Shown one piece after another: positions 53,727-62,665 of a DNA stretch of 64,000 bases. Positions within the stretch are counted from its first letter, which is position 1. Every line of letters begins with the position of its first letter. The stretch is from assembly GCA_003569365.1 (NCBI GenBank), contig BGOS01000011.1, positions 1 to 64,000 of the forward strand, read 5' to 3'. Both the position numbers and the translations under genes were made by a program. The notes below the pieces were generated by a model, which had not been told where the DNA came from, made no database searches, and saw only the letters and a program-made list of their open reading frames with translations. This DNA is from Anaerolineaceae bacterium. Lineage in GTDB: Bacteria > Chloroflexota > Anaerolineae > Anaerolineales > UBA11657.

Positions 53727-54008
53727 TTATTTTTCCTGAATCCAGCGCCGGATAATTTCGGCGAGTGCCTCGGGGTTTTGTTCGGCAATGCGCTGCATAG
53801 CGCGCTTTGGCTGGTTTTCGCGGGGTGCACGGCCTGGCGTTTCGGCAGTGGCGGCCGGACCCGCCGCGCTCCCAAGATTCTTGCAGCGCTGCGAGCAAAA
53901 TGGCCGGAAACGAAAATCGGCCATTGGCCGTTTGCAGCGCGTGCAGTTGTATTGCGCCGGGCCGGCAGGCGTGCCGGCGGCCGGCGGCGCAGCGCCTTTG
54001 CTGTTCAT
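53727..54008 (-). CDS. yacG: YacG-type zinc-finger DNA gyrase inhibitor, 93 aa
   Basis: The treble-clef zinc site is Cys22-x2-Cys25 and Cys38-x3-Cys42 in NCTRCKRPMADFRFRPFCSQRC. FRFRPFCSQRCKNLG is the core of the YacG family, whose E. coli member binds GyrB and blocks gyrase. The C-terminal half (RENQPKRAMQRIAEQNPEAL) does not resemble the E. coli tail and may be lineage specific. It is convergent with recD2 and divergent from the membrane gene at 54099. Confidence 0.72.
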   Translation of the reverse strand: MNSKGAAPPAAGTPAGPAQYNCTRCKRPMADFRFRPFCSQRCKNLGSAAGPAATAETPGRAPRENQPKRAMQRIAEQNPEALAEIIRRWIQEK

Positions 54009-54098
54009 ACTGTGGATTATAACTGGGCTGAGACGGCTGCATCAAGATGTGCGGCCCGTGCCGGGCGTAAAATCTGCGGGTACTTTTAGGGGGTGACC

Positions 54099-54497
54099 AT
54101 GGACTTTTTATTTGTGATCCACAGCCACATGCGCTGGGTGGTTGCGCTGGCGGGCGTGGCGGCGCTGGGGCGCATGGCGGCCGGCTGGGCCATGCACAGC
54201 GCCTTTACGACGCTGGACCGCGTGCTGGCCACCAGCTTTGGCCACATTGTGGCGTTGCAGGTGCTGCTGGGCTATACCTATCTCGTTTGGAGCGGCGTGC
54301 TCGGCGCCGGCTTTCCGCGGGCACGGGTGGAGCATGCATTCACCATGACCATTGCGGCGGTGCTGGCACAACTGCCGTGGGTGTGGAAGGGTGCCGCTGA
54401 TAGTACCCGCTTCCGCAATAACACGGTGATGCATGCAATTGTGCTGGCGCTGATATTTGCCGGTGTGGTGCAACTGCGTGGCGGGTGGGTTTGGTAA
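54099..54497 (+). CDS. Conserved four-helix membrane protein, possible cytochrome b-like, 132 aa
   Basis: It is predicted to have four transmembrane helices. Histidines sit at residues 8, 10, 33, 49, 79 and 112, several near helix ends (VIHSHMRWVV, SFGHIVALQ, VEHAFTM, VMHAIVL). Proteins starting HSHxRW of this size are sometimes annotated cytochrome B, so haem ligation is possible but unproven. The ATG at 54099 has GGGGG upstream. The PucC-like carrier follows 91 bases later. Confidence 0.6.
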   Translation: MDFLFVIHSHMRWVVALAGVAALGRMAAGWAMHSAFTTLDRVLATSFGHIVALQVLLGYTYLVWSGVLGAGFPRARVEHAFTMTIAAVLAQLPWVWKGAADSTRFRNNTVMHAIVLALIFAGVVQLRGGWVW

Positions 54498-54588
54498 AAC
54501 CAGCTTCCGAAAACCGATTAAATAGCGCCATAGACAGCATCTGCGCCAGCCAGTTCTTTTTGATAAAATTTTCACAAAGAGAACCAAA

Positions 54589-55911
54589 ATGCCTGCGTTA
54601 AAAATTCTGCGCCTTGGTTTGTTTCAGCTGGCAGCGGGCAGCCTCTCGGTGCTGTTCCTGGGTGTGCTCAACCGCGTGATGCGCGTAGAGCTGGGCCTGA
54701 GCCTGTTTGCAGTTACGCTGCTATTGGGCGGCGGGCATTACCTTGGCGCACTGGTTGCAATTCCGTTTGGCTATTTCAGTGATGGCAACCGCATCTTTGG
54801 ATACCGGCGGTCGCTCTATGTGGTGCTTGGTGCGCTTGTGGCGTGTGGCGTGCTGCTTGGTGCGCCCTGGGTGGCGCGCTGGCTGGCAGCGCATCCCACG
54901 CCCTTGAACTACGGGCTCGCGTTCCTTTACTTTTTATGCGAGGGCATTGCCACTTTTGTAGCGGGCACTGCGTACTTGGCGTTGATAGCTGAACGCAACA
55001 GCAGCGCCAGCCGCGGCCAAGCCACCAGCCTGGTGTGGACGATGCTGATGGTTGGCATTATCACAACCGGCATTGGCGCTGGCGCATACCTTGGCGAATA
55101 CAAGTTCGAAAATCTGGTTGAGCTTTTTTCTATTGCAGTTGTTGCGGCACTGGTGCTGACGCTGGTGGCTTTGTGGCGCCAGGAGCCGCGCGAGACGGGG
55201 TCCGTGCTGCGTGCGCGGCGCGGCTTGCGGACTGCTGCCGTGCAGGTATTGCACAGCGGGCACTCGCGGCGCTTTGCGCTTTTCTTGATGGTGGGCATGT
55301 TTTCATACTTCATGCAGGATGTAATTCTGGAGCCGTTTGGCGGCGAGGTGTTTGGCCTTTCGGCCGCGAGCACAACGCGGTTCAACGCTTACATGGGCAT
55401 CGGCCTGATTGCGGGCATGCTGCCCGGCAGCCTGCTGCTCATACCGCGTATTGGCAAAGGCGCTGTGGCGCAGATTGGCTGCGCGATCCTGGTGCTGGCG
55501 TTCGGGCTGCTTGCTGCCAGTGGCTATGCTGCCAGTGCGGCGGTGCTGCCGCTGCTGATAACTTTGCTGGGAGTGGGTGCGGGGTTTTTTACGGTGGGCA
55601 GTGTGGCGCTGATGATGGATATGACGCTCAAAGAGCACACTGGTTTGTTCGTGGGCGTATGGACGCTGGCGCAGGCCGTGGCCAAGGGACCGGCGTCGCT
55701 TGTGGCGGGAGCGCTGCAGAGTGTGTTTGTGGTGCTGGGTGCGCCCGCCGGCCAGGCCTACGGCGCCGTGTTCGCAATTGAGGCGCTGGGTATGCTGTGG
55801 GCGCTCATGTTGTTGCGGCGGGTGGAGCCGCAGGCGCTGCAGCAGGAGTTTGTTCCGCGCAGCCAGCCGGCTGCGCAGGGCCTCGATCAAGCCTCGCAAA
55901 ACCGCGCGTAG
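54589..55911 (+). CDS. BCD family (PucC-like) major facilitator carrier, 440 aa
   Basis: This 12-helix MFS protein has the motif set of the BCD family: GVLNRVMRVELGLSLFAVTL, GYFSDGNRIFGYRR, YFMQDVILEPFGGEVFGLS and GLFVGVWTLAQAVAKGPASL. In phototrophs PucC, LhaA and similar proteins help assemble light-harvesting complexes. No other photosynthesis gene is seen in this window, so it may carry out a different transport role here. The start ATG 54589 lies downstream of a TAAAAT patch (54564-54569). Confidence 0.85.
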   Translation: MPALKILRLGLFQLAAGSLSVLFLGVLNRVMRVELGLSLFAVTLLLGGGHYLGALVAIPFGYFSDGNRIFGYRRSLYVVLGALVACGVLLGAPWVARWLAAHPTPLNYGLAFLYFLCEGIATFVAGTAYLALIAERNSSASRGQATSLVWTMLMVGIITTGIGAGAYLGEYKFENLVELFSIAVVAALVLTLVALWRQEPRETGSVLRARRGLRTAAVQVLHSGHSRRFALFLMVGMFSYFMQDVILEPFGGEVFGLSAASTTRFNAYMGIGLIAGMLPGSLLLIPRIGKGAVAQIGCAILVLAFGLLAASGYAASAAVLPLLITLLGVGAGFFTVGSVALMMDMTLKEHTGLFVGVWTLAQAVAKGPASLVAGALQSVFVVLGAPAGQAYGAVFAIEALGMLWALMLLRRVEPQALQQEFVPRSQPAAQGLDQASQNRA

Positions 55912-56145
55912 CGCTCCTCAACGGCTTTCTGCAACATTGGTTGCGGCTTGCCAAACTCAAAAACAACCTTTCGCTGCACTGCAACGCCAATGCATAGCAG
56001 TAAAATGCTGCCGTGCACGGCGGCGGCTTATTGCGGGTATCGGTGCCGTATCAATTAATATTTGCGCTGCTCTGGCGCAAGCCTCGCGGTTTGCAATCGA
56101 TTCAATAGTTATGAATGCACTGCATAGTGCCGATAGAGCTGGCGC

Positions 56146-56865
56146 TTGAGTAAACGCGCAGCGCAGGCTGCAACCACATTGCTGCAGCTGGAGCAGCAGG
56201 TGGTTGCCTGTACGCTCTGCCCGCGGCTGCGTGCCTATTGCAAGCATGTGGGGCGCGTGCGCAAACCCGCATTTGCCAGCGACGAGTATTGGGCGCGGCC
56301 AGTGCCGGGGTTTGGCGATGCGCAAGCGCACCTGTTGATTGTGGGGCTTGCGCCCGCAGCGCACGGCGCCAACCGTACCGGGCGCATGTTCACCGGTGAC
56401 GGCAGCGATGGCGCCGGCGCCGCCGACTTTTTGGCGCGCGCACTGCATGGCTGCGGCTATGCCAGCCAGCCACATTCCCGCCAGCGCGGCGATGGGTTTG
56501 AGCTGCAGGGCGCATATTTGACGGCGATTGCACGCTGCGCCCCGCCGGGCAACAAGCCGCTGCCGCTTGAAGTGCAGCGCTGCGCACTCTGGCTGCACCG
56601 TGAGTTGCAATTGCTAAAAAATGTGCGGGTTGTGCTGGCGCTGGGCGGGCTGGCCTTTGCACAGCTGCTGCGCGTGCTGCCAGAGCACGGGGTGCAGCTG
56701 CCGCGGGCGCGCTTTGGGCATGGCGTGCAGGTGCAGCCGCTGGGCGCGGGCCCGCTGCTGATTGGCAGCTATCACCCCAGTCGGCAAAACACGCAGACTG
56801 GCCGGCTCACACCGGACATGCTGGCGGATGTGCTGCGCGCTGCCCGCTTGGCCGCGCGAGCATGA
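56146..56865 (+). CDS. Family 5 uracil-DNA glycosylase (UDGb), 239 aa
   Basis: It removes uracil and other deaminated bases from DNA. Motif 1 GLAPAAHGANRTGRMFTGDG is specific to family 5, and motif 2 is SYHPSRQNTQTG. Iron-sulfur cysteines are visible: Cys-x2-Cys in ACTLCPRLR, and RCAPPGNKPLPLEVQRC with a 16-residue spacing. The only start with the conserved N-terminus is the TTG at 56146. The 234 bases upstream hold no recognisable gene. Confidence 0.93.
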   Translation: MSKRAAQAATTLLQLEQQVVACTLCPRLRAYCKHVGRVRKPAFASDEYWARPVPGFGDAQAHLLIVGLAPAAHGANRTGRMFTGDGSDGAGAADFLARALHGCGYASQPHSRQRGDGFELQGAYLTAIARCAPPGNKPLPLEVQRCALWLHRELQLLKNVRVVLALGGLAFAQLLRVLPEHGVQLPRARFGHGVQVQPLGAGPLLIGSYHPSRQNTQTGRLTPDMLADVLRAARLAARA

Positions 56866-57014
56866 ACGCTTGCACAGCTGCTGCGAACGCCCATTACACT
56901 CCCAGAGTTCTTGCGAGCCTGCAGTTAAATGAAATTTGTGAATCTCCCGTTAGCGGCAATCTCAAGGAGAGTTTTGCAGCCTTTAGCTGCGCAACTGTTT
57001 TAGTCGAGAGTCGC

Positions 57015-57977
57015 TCACTCCCAGCTGGAGAGCTCGTTCAGCTTCTGCAACTCAGCGGCGCTTAGTTGCAGCTCGCATGCGCCCAGATTGTCAGCCAGCT
57101 GTGCGGCATCGCGTGCACCAATGATCGGCGCCGTAATTTCTTTGCGCGCCAGCTGCCATGCAAGCGCAACTTGCGACTGTGATTTGCCGTGTGCCTTGCC
57201 AGTTTGCTCCAGCTGCGCAAGCAAAGACCAGTTGCGCTCCGTGAAGTATTTCTGCACGCCGCTCGTGCGCGCGCTCTCCGGTTGTTTGCCGGTGCGCTTG
57301 TACTTGCCGGTAAGGAAGCCGCCTGCCAGCGGGCTGTAGGGGATCACGCCCACGCCATGCGTGCTGCACACGCTGGCCAGCTCGCGCTCGTACTCTGCGC
57401 GATTCACCAGCGAGTAGTGTGGCTGCAGGCAGTCATAGCGTGCCAGGCCCAGCTTGTCGCTCGCCCACAATGCACCCATCAACTGCCATGCTTTGTAATT
57501 AGAGCAGCCCAGGTAGCGCACCTTGCCGCTTCGTACCAGATCCGTGAGAGCACCCAGCGTTTCTTCTTCCGGCGTCTCTGCATCCGGCCAATGGGTTTGG
57601 TACAGGTCGATGTAGTCTGTTTGCAGGCGCTTGAGCGATGCATCGCACGCTGCCATTATGTGTTTGCGTGACAGCCCCTGGCCAAAGGGGCCGGTGTGCA
57701 TCTCGCCGCGCACCTTGGTGGCCAGCACCAGCTGCGCGCGGTCAACGCCGCTGCGGCGCAGCCAGTCTCCAATAATTGTTTCGGAGATGCCGCCGGGATT
57801 ATCCGGTGCCCAGTTGGAGTAGATATCCGCCGTGTCAATAAAATTTATGCCGCCAGCAACTGCCGCCGTCAGCACCGCATGCGAATCGGCTGCGTTCACC
57901 GTCCAGCCAAACTGCATTGTGCCAAGGCAAAGCTGCGAAACCTTCAAGCCCGTGCGCCCTAAATTGCGATATTGCAT
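57015..57977 (-). CDS. Aldo/keto reductase, 320 aa
   Basis: This NADPH-dependent oxidoreductase has a TIM-barrel fold. It starts MQYRNLGRTGLKVSQLCLGT. The catalytic Asp and Tyr are in FIDTADIYSN, with the Lys in VLATKVRG and the His in YQTHWPDAET. IIGARDAAQLADNLGACE is the cofactor-binding end. The start at 57977 is supported by the family. The frame continues upstream to 58139 with non-conserved sequence. The substrate is unknown. Confidence 0.92.
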   Translation of the reverse strand: MQYRNLGRTGLKVSQLCLGTMQFGWTVNAADSHAVLTAAVAGGINFIDTADIYSNWAPDNPGGISETIIGDWLRRSGVDRAQLVLATKVRGEMHTGPFGQGLSRKHIMAACDASLKRLQTDYIDLYQTHWPDAETPEEETLGALTDLVRSGKVRYLGCSNYKAWQLMGALWASDKLGLARYDCLQPHYSLVNRAEYERELASVCSTHGVGVIPYSPLAGGFLTGKYKRTGKQPESARTSGVQKYFTERNWSLLAQLEQTGKAHGKSQSQVALAWQLARKEITAPIIGARDAAQLADNLGACELQLSAAELQKLNELSSWE

Positions 57978-58050
57978 GGTGCCTCTGTGTTGGTTGCTGG
58001 TGCGCCAGTTTGGAATTGCAACTGAATGCGCCGCAGGGACAAGGCTTGTG

Positions 58051-58056
58051 ATTATA
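58051..58056 (-). promoter_or_regulatory. Putative -10 box for the aldo/keto reductase gene
   Basis: The plus strand ATTATA at 58051-58056 reads TATAAT on the minus strand, about 74 bases before the start. No good -35 is found. Confidence 0.3.
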
Positions 58057-58142
58057 AAACGGGCTGCGACCGCTGGTTTGCTATACTGGCTGCATCCGCC
58101 CGCAATGGGCGGTTTGCTCGCTCCCAAGGCAACAACCAATTG

Positions 58143-59030
58143 ATGAACCGCGGAACGCTTGCGGCAGCGGGCGCCTATTTATTTTGGGGCGTGCTGCCTT
58201 TGTACTGGCGCCTGCTGGGCAGCGTGCCGGCGCTTGAGATTCTTGCGCATCGCGTGTGGTGGGCGTTGCTGCTGGTTGTGGCGCTGCTGGCGTACCAGCG
58301 CCGCTGGCACTGGCTGCTGCGCGCCGTGCGCAGCCCGCGCATCATGCTCACTTTTTGCGCCACAACTGCGCTGCTGGCTGTCAATTGGCTCATCTATCTG
58401 TGGGCTGTTCAGGCCGGGCATGTGGTGGAGGCCAGCCTGGGTTACTTTATCAACCCGCTGCTGAATGTGGTGCTGGGTGTGATTGTGCTGCACGAGCGCT
58501 TGCGGCGTGGCCAGCTGCTGGCGGTGCTGCTTGCAGCTGGCGGAGTGCTGGCGTTTGCGTGGGCGCTGGGCGCGCCGCCATGGATTGCGCTTTCACTTGC
58601 GCTCACCTTTGGCGCGTACGGCTTGCTGCGCAAGCTGGCGGCACTGGGCTCGCTGGAGGGATTGGCGCTGGAAATGCTGCTGGCGGCCGGGCCGGCGCTG
58701 GTGTATCTGCTGTGGTTGCAGCGCAGTGGCACCGCTGCGTTTGGCAGCGCAACGCTGGCGCAGGACCTGTTGTTGGTGGGCTGCGGGCTGGTGACGGCGG
58801 TGCCGCTGCTTCTGTTTGCCAGCGGGGCCCGGCGCGTATCGCTGGTGACGCTTGGCCTGCTGCAGTACACGGCGCCCACGCTGCAGTTTCTGCTGGGCGT
58901 GTTTGTGTTTGGCGAGGCGCAGAGTCCGCAGCGCCTCGCGGCTTTTGGTTTGATTTGGCTGGCGTTGCTGCTCTACTCGGCTGAGGCAATCGGTCAGCAG
59001 CGTGCGCAGGCGGGCGCGCCTGCGCTATGA
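58143..59030 (+). CDS. rarD: EamA-family transporter, RarD type, 295 aa
   Basis: This ten-helix drug/metabolite transporter has RarD signatures: GAYLFWGVLPLYWRLLGSVP, ILAHRVWWALLLV, NWLIYLWAVQAGHVVEASLG and FINPLLNVVLGVIVLHERL. Near the end are LGLLQYTAPTLQFLLGVFVF and FGLIWLALLLYSAEA. RarD proteins were first noted in chloramphenicol sensitivity, but the substrate is not established. The ATG at 58143 is used. A heterodimeric ABC exporter follows 27 bases later. Confidence 0.92.
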   Translation: MNRGTLAAAGAYLFWGVLPLYWRLLGSVPALEILAHRVWWALLLVVALLAYQRRWHWLLRAVRSPRIMLTFCATTALLAVNWLIYLWAVQAGHVVEASLGYFINPLLNVVLGVIVLHERLRRGQLLAVLLAAGGVLAFAWALGAPPWIALSLALTFGAYGLLRKLAALGSLEGLALEMLLAAGPALVYLLWLQRSGTAAFGSATLAQDLLLVGCGLVTAVPLLLFASGARRVSLVTLGLLQYTAPTLQFLLGVFVFGEAQSPQRLAAFGLIWLALLLYSAEAIGQQRAQAGAPAL

Positions 59031-59057
59031 TTCGGGCTGCGCGCAAAAATTAGACCG

Positions 59058-60848
59058 ATGACTGTCAATTCTGAATTTAACATCGCCGGTTTGTACGCCT
59101 ATGACCGGCGCAGCACACTGCGCTGGGTGTTCTCGCATGTGTTGCGCTACAAGGGGCTGGCCGGGCTGGGTATGCTGCTGACGGTTGGCAGCATCGCCGG
59201 CTACTCCCTGAGCCCGGTGCTGATTGGCCTTGCCGCGCAGGAGCTGCAGCAGCCGGGCGGCGGGCGGCTGCTGTGGTATGCGCTTGCCACCTTGGCCGTG
59301 CTGATGAGCGATGGCGTGTGCAATTTGTTTGCGTACTATTGTTTTGAGAACGTGGCCAAGCGCTTTCAAGCTGACGCGCGGCATGAGTTGTATGCCGCAC
59401 TGCTGGGCAAGAGCCAGACTTTTCACAGCCGGCAGCGCACGGGCGACATCATGGCGCGCGCCACGGATGACACCGGCCTGCTCAGTGAAATGCTTGTGCC
59501 GGGCGCAAGCCTGATCTACGAGACTGTGCTCTCGATCCTCATTCCATTTCTGTTCATTGGGCTTACCAACTGGCGCCTGCTGCTGGTGCCGCTGCTCTTC
59601 TTGGTGGCCTATGTGTTTGCGGTGCGCGGCTACACCCGCCAGCTGCTGCCGGTGGCCGGGCGCCAGCGCGAGCAATTTGGGCACATGAACGCCGCGTTGG
59701 AGGAGACCATCAGCGGCATTGAGCTGGTGAAGGCCAGCTCGCGCGAGGACTTCGAGCGCAACAAGTTCCGCGTAAATGCGCGCGCCATCCGCGACTCCTT
59801 TGTGGAGCAGGGTGCGATTGAGGCGCGCTATCTGCCGCTGCTTTTATTTGGCGCAACGATTGCCCTTACGTTCCTGCACAGCCTGTGGCTATACCAGAAC
59901 GGGCAGGCCACGCTGGCAGAAATCATCGGTGTGATGGGGCTGGTGAATGTGCTGCGTTTCCCCACCTACATTTCCATCTTCACGTTCTCGCTGGTGCAAG
60001 CCGGCCTGGCCAGCAGTGCGCGCATTCTCAAGATCATTGATGAAGAAACCGAGCTGGATGAGAACAGCGGTGGGCACACGGCGCCCGTGCGCGGCGAGCT
60101 GGTGTTTGAAAATGTTTCGTTTGGGTTTGCGGACCGGCCGCTGCTGCATGGAGTGTCTTTGCGCGCCGCCGCCGGCCAGACGATTGCGATTGTGGGGCAG
60201 ACGGGCTCCGGTAAAAGCAGCCTGGCGCAGCTTGTGAACCGCACGTATGACGCCAGCGCGGGGCGCGTGCTGGTGGACGGCGTTGACGTGCGCGACTGGA
60301 GCTTGGCTGCGCTGCGCTCACAGATAGGAAAAATTGAGCAGGATATTTTTTTGTTCTCGCGCACCATTGCCGAAAATATTGCGTTCGGCAAACCGCAGGC
60401 GGCGCGCGCAGAAATTGAGGAGGCGGCGCGCGCTGCGCAAGCGCACGACTTCATCTGTGAGCAAAAGGATGGCTACGATACAGTGGTGGGCGAGCGTGGC
60501 GTCACACTCTCCGGCGGGCAGCGCCAGCGCATTGCATTGGCGCGCGCGTTTCTCAGCAATCCGCGCATCCTTATTTTGGATGACGCCACTTCGGCAATAG
60601 ACAGCGCCACCGAGGACGACATTCAGCGCGCGTTGCGGCGTGTGCAACGCGGCCGCACCACTATCTTGATCACGCACCGGCTGGCGCAAATCCGCTGGGC
60701 GGACACGATTGTAGTGCTGGACAAGGGGCGCGTGGTGGCTGCGGGCGGGCATGCCGAACTGCTGCGCAGTTCTGCGCACTACCGGCGCATTTTTTCGCGC
60801 TTTGATGCGGCGTTGCCGCCCGCCGAGCCGGCGCTGGCTAACGCTTAA
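59058..60848 (+). CDS. ABC exporter half-transporter, first subunit, 596 aa
   Basis: The six-helix transmembrane domain (TGDIMARATDDTGLLSEML, the usual coupling-helix motif) is fused to an ATPase domain. Walker A is GQTGSGKSS, signature [11 protein letters not shown] and Walker B LILDDATSAID. The catalytic Glu after Walker B is replaced by Asp, and this subunit's signature is canonical. It is therefore the degenerate partner that completes a working site with the second subunit. The partner gene starts 4 bases after the stop. The substrate could be a lipid or drug; it is unknown. Confidence 0.92.
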   Translation: MTVNSEFNIAGLYAYDRRSTLRWVFSHVLRYKGLAGLGMLLTVGSIAGYSLSPVLIGLAAQELQQPGGGRLLWYALATLAVLMSDGVCNLFAYYCFENVAKRFQADARHELYAALLGKSQTFHSRQRTGDIMARATDDTGLLSEMLVPGASLIYETVLSILIPFLFIGLTNWRLLLVPLLFLVAYVFAVRGYTRQLLPVAGRQREQFGHMNAALEETISGIELVKASSREDFERNKFRVNARAIRDSFVEQGAIEARYLPLLLFGATIALTFLHSLWLYQNGQATLAEIIGVMGLVNVLRFPTYISIFTFSLVQAGLASSARILKIIDEETELDENSGGHTAPVRGELVFENVSFGFADRPLLHGVSLRAAAGQTIAIVGQTGSGKSSLAQLVNRTYDASAGRVLVDGVDVRDWSLAALRSQIGKIEQDIFLFSRTIAENIAFGKPQAARAEIEEAARAAQAHDFICEQKDGYDTVVGERGVTLSGGQRQRIALARAFLSNPRILILDDATSAIDSATEDDIQRALRRVQRGRTTILITHRLAQIRWADTIVVLDKGRVVAAGGHAELLRSSAHYRRIFSRFDAALPPAEPALANA

Positions 60849-60852
60849 GCAC

Positions 60853-62652
60853 ATGGGTTTTATGCTGGACGGCCTCGACGCTGAGGCCTACGACCGCACT
60901 TACGCTGACCGCGAAGTGGTGGCGCGCGTGCTCGCATATTTCCGGCGCCAGAGATTGCGGGTGCTGCTGGGCGTTGTGTGCATTGTGGCTTCTGCTGCGG
61001 CAGACACGGGCCTGCCAATCTACATCTCGTTTGCGTTGGATGAACTGGCTGCCGGCCGCGCACAGTTGGTTCGGGCGCTGGCGGTGGTGGGCGGGCTGGG
61101 TGTGCTGGGCTGGGGATTGAACTATGCGCGCCGCATGCTCACGGCGCGTGCGGTTGGCGATGTGGTCTTGCAGATGCGCAGCGATGCCTTCGATGCGGTG
61201 CTCGAGCGCGATATGTCGTTCTATGATCAGTTTCAATCCGGCAAGATTGTGAGCCGTGTTACGAGCGACACCCAGGCTTTCTCGCAGGTGGTGGTACTGG
61301 CAATTGATCTGCTCAGCCAGCTGCTGCTGGTGTTTGTGCTCGTGGGTTATTTGTACACGGTCAGTGCGCAATTGGCTTGGATGCTGGTGGCGCTGGCGCC
61401 GTTTGTGATTGCGCTGGCGCTGGGGTTTCGCTATCTCGCACGCGCCACTATCACGCAGTCCCGGCGCGTTGGTGCACAGGTCAGTGCGCTCATTCAGGAA
61501 ACTGTCAGCGGCATTGGCGTGGCCAAGACTTTTCGGCAGGAAGGCGCGGTATACGACACCTTTTTGCAGGTCAATGAGCAGTCGTTCCGCATTAACCGGC
61601 GCGCGGGCTATGTGTTTAGCGGCATCTGGCCGCTGCTAAACATGCTGGCTGGCATTGGCACTGCGGCGCTGGTGTACTTTGGCGGGATGCGCGTGGTGGG
61701 CGGCGTGCTGAGTGCTGGCAGCTGGTATCTGTTTATTCAAGGGCTCGCGCTATTTTGGTTTCCACTTACCAGCATTGCCTCATTTTGGAGCCAGTTTCAG
61801 CTGGGGCTGGCTGCGGCTGAGCGTGTGTTTGCACTGTTGGATGCAGAGCCGCGCGTTGTGCAGCTGGGCGCGCAGCGCCTGGCGCAGCTGGCTGGCAAAA
61901 TTGAATTTGATGCGGTGGATTTTGCGTATGCGCCCGGCCAGCCCGTGCTGCAAAAATTTTCGCTGGGCATTGCTGCGGGTGAGACGGTGGCACTGGTGGG
62001 CCACACCGGCTCCGGCAAGTCTTCCATCGCCAAGCTGATTGCGCGCTTCTACGAATTTCAAGGTGGCAGCTTGCGCATTGACGGCCATGACATCCGGCAG
62101 CTGGACTTGGGCGCGTATCGCGCACAGCTTGGCATTGTGACGCAGTCGCCGTTCTTGTTTGATGGCACGGTGCGCGACAACATTCGCTATGGCCGGCCGG
62201 AGGCCAGTGCCGAACAGGTGGCGGCTGCTGCGCAACAAGTTGGCGCCGGCGACTGGCTGGTGAGCTTGCCGCAAGGGCTCGACACGCTGGTTGGCGAACG
62301 CGGCAGCGCGCTCTCCATGGGGCAGCGCCAGCTGGTGGCGCTGGCACGCGTGCTGCTGCAGGACCCTTCCATTTTTATTCTGGACGAGGCCACAGCCAGC
62401 GTTGATCCGCTTACTGAAGCGCTCATTCAAGAGGGGCTTGATGCGCTGGTGCGCGGCCGCACATCCATTGTGATTGCGCACCGGCTGTCCACCATCCGCC
62501 ATGCAGACCGCATTGTTGTGCTGCGCGCCGGCGAGATCATTGAAACTGGAACGCATGCGCAACTGCTTGAGCGCAACGCGCACTACGCCGAGCTCTACAA
62601 CACGTACTTTCGCCACCAGAGCCTGGCGTACATTGATGCGCCGGTGAACTGA
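60853..62652 (+). CDS. ABC exporter half-transporter, second subunit, 599 aa
   Basis: The transmembrane domain (YDQFQSGKIVSRVTSDTQAF) is fused to an ATPase with Walker A GHTGSGKSS, Walker B FILDEATASVD (canonical Glu) and switch His IVIAHRLSTIR. Its signature is LSMGQRQLVAL, deviating from LSGGQ. The two subunits therefore form one consensus and one degenerate ATP site, as in BmrCD or TM287/288-type heterodimers. ATG 60853 (MGFMLDGLDAEAYD) is preferred over the upstream open frame. Confidence 0.92.
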   Translation: MGFMLDGLDAEAYDRTYADREVVARVLAYFRRQRLRVLLGVVCIVASAAADTGLPIYISFALDELAAGRAQLVRALAVVGGLGVLGWGLNYARRMLTARAVGDVVLQMRSDAFDAVLERDMSFYDQFQSGKIVSRVTSDTQAFSQVVVLAIDLLSQLLLVFVLVGYLYTVSAQLAWMLVALAPFVIALALGFRYLARATITQSRRVGAQVSALIQETVSGIGVAKTFRQEGAVYDTFLQVNEQSFRINRRAGYVFSGIWPLLNMLAGIGTAALVYFGGMRVVGGVLSAGSWYLFIQGLALFWFPLTSIASFWSQFQLGLAAAERVFALLDAEPRVVQLGAQRLAQLAGKIEFDAVDFAYAPGQPVLQKFSLGIAAGETVALVGHTGSGKSSIAKLIARFYEFQGGSLRIDGHDIRQLDLGAYRAQLGIVTQSPFLFDGTVRDNIRYGRPEASAEQVAAAAQQVGAGDWLVSLPQGLDTLVGERGSALSMGQRQLVALARVLLQDPSIFILDEATASVDPLTEALIQEGLDALVRGRTSIVIAHRLSTIRHADRIVVLRAGEIIETGTHAQLLERNAHYAELYNTYFRHQSLAYIDAPVN

Positions 62653-62665
62653 CGGGAGCTGTGTG

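Noticed and set aside
54589-55911. Calling the organism phototrophic on the PucC-like carrier.
   Set aside because: A single BCD-family gene without any pigment or reaction-centre gene is insufficient.
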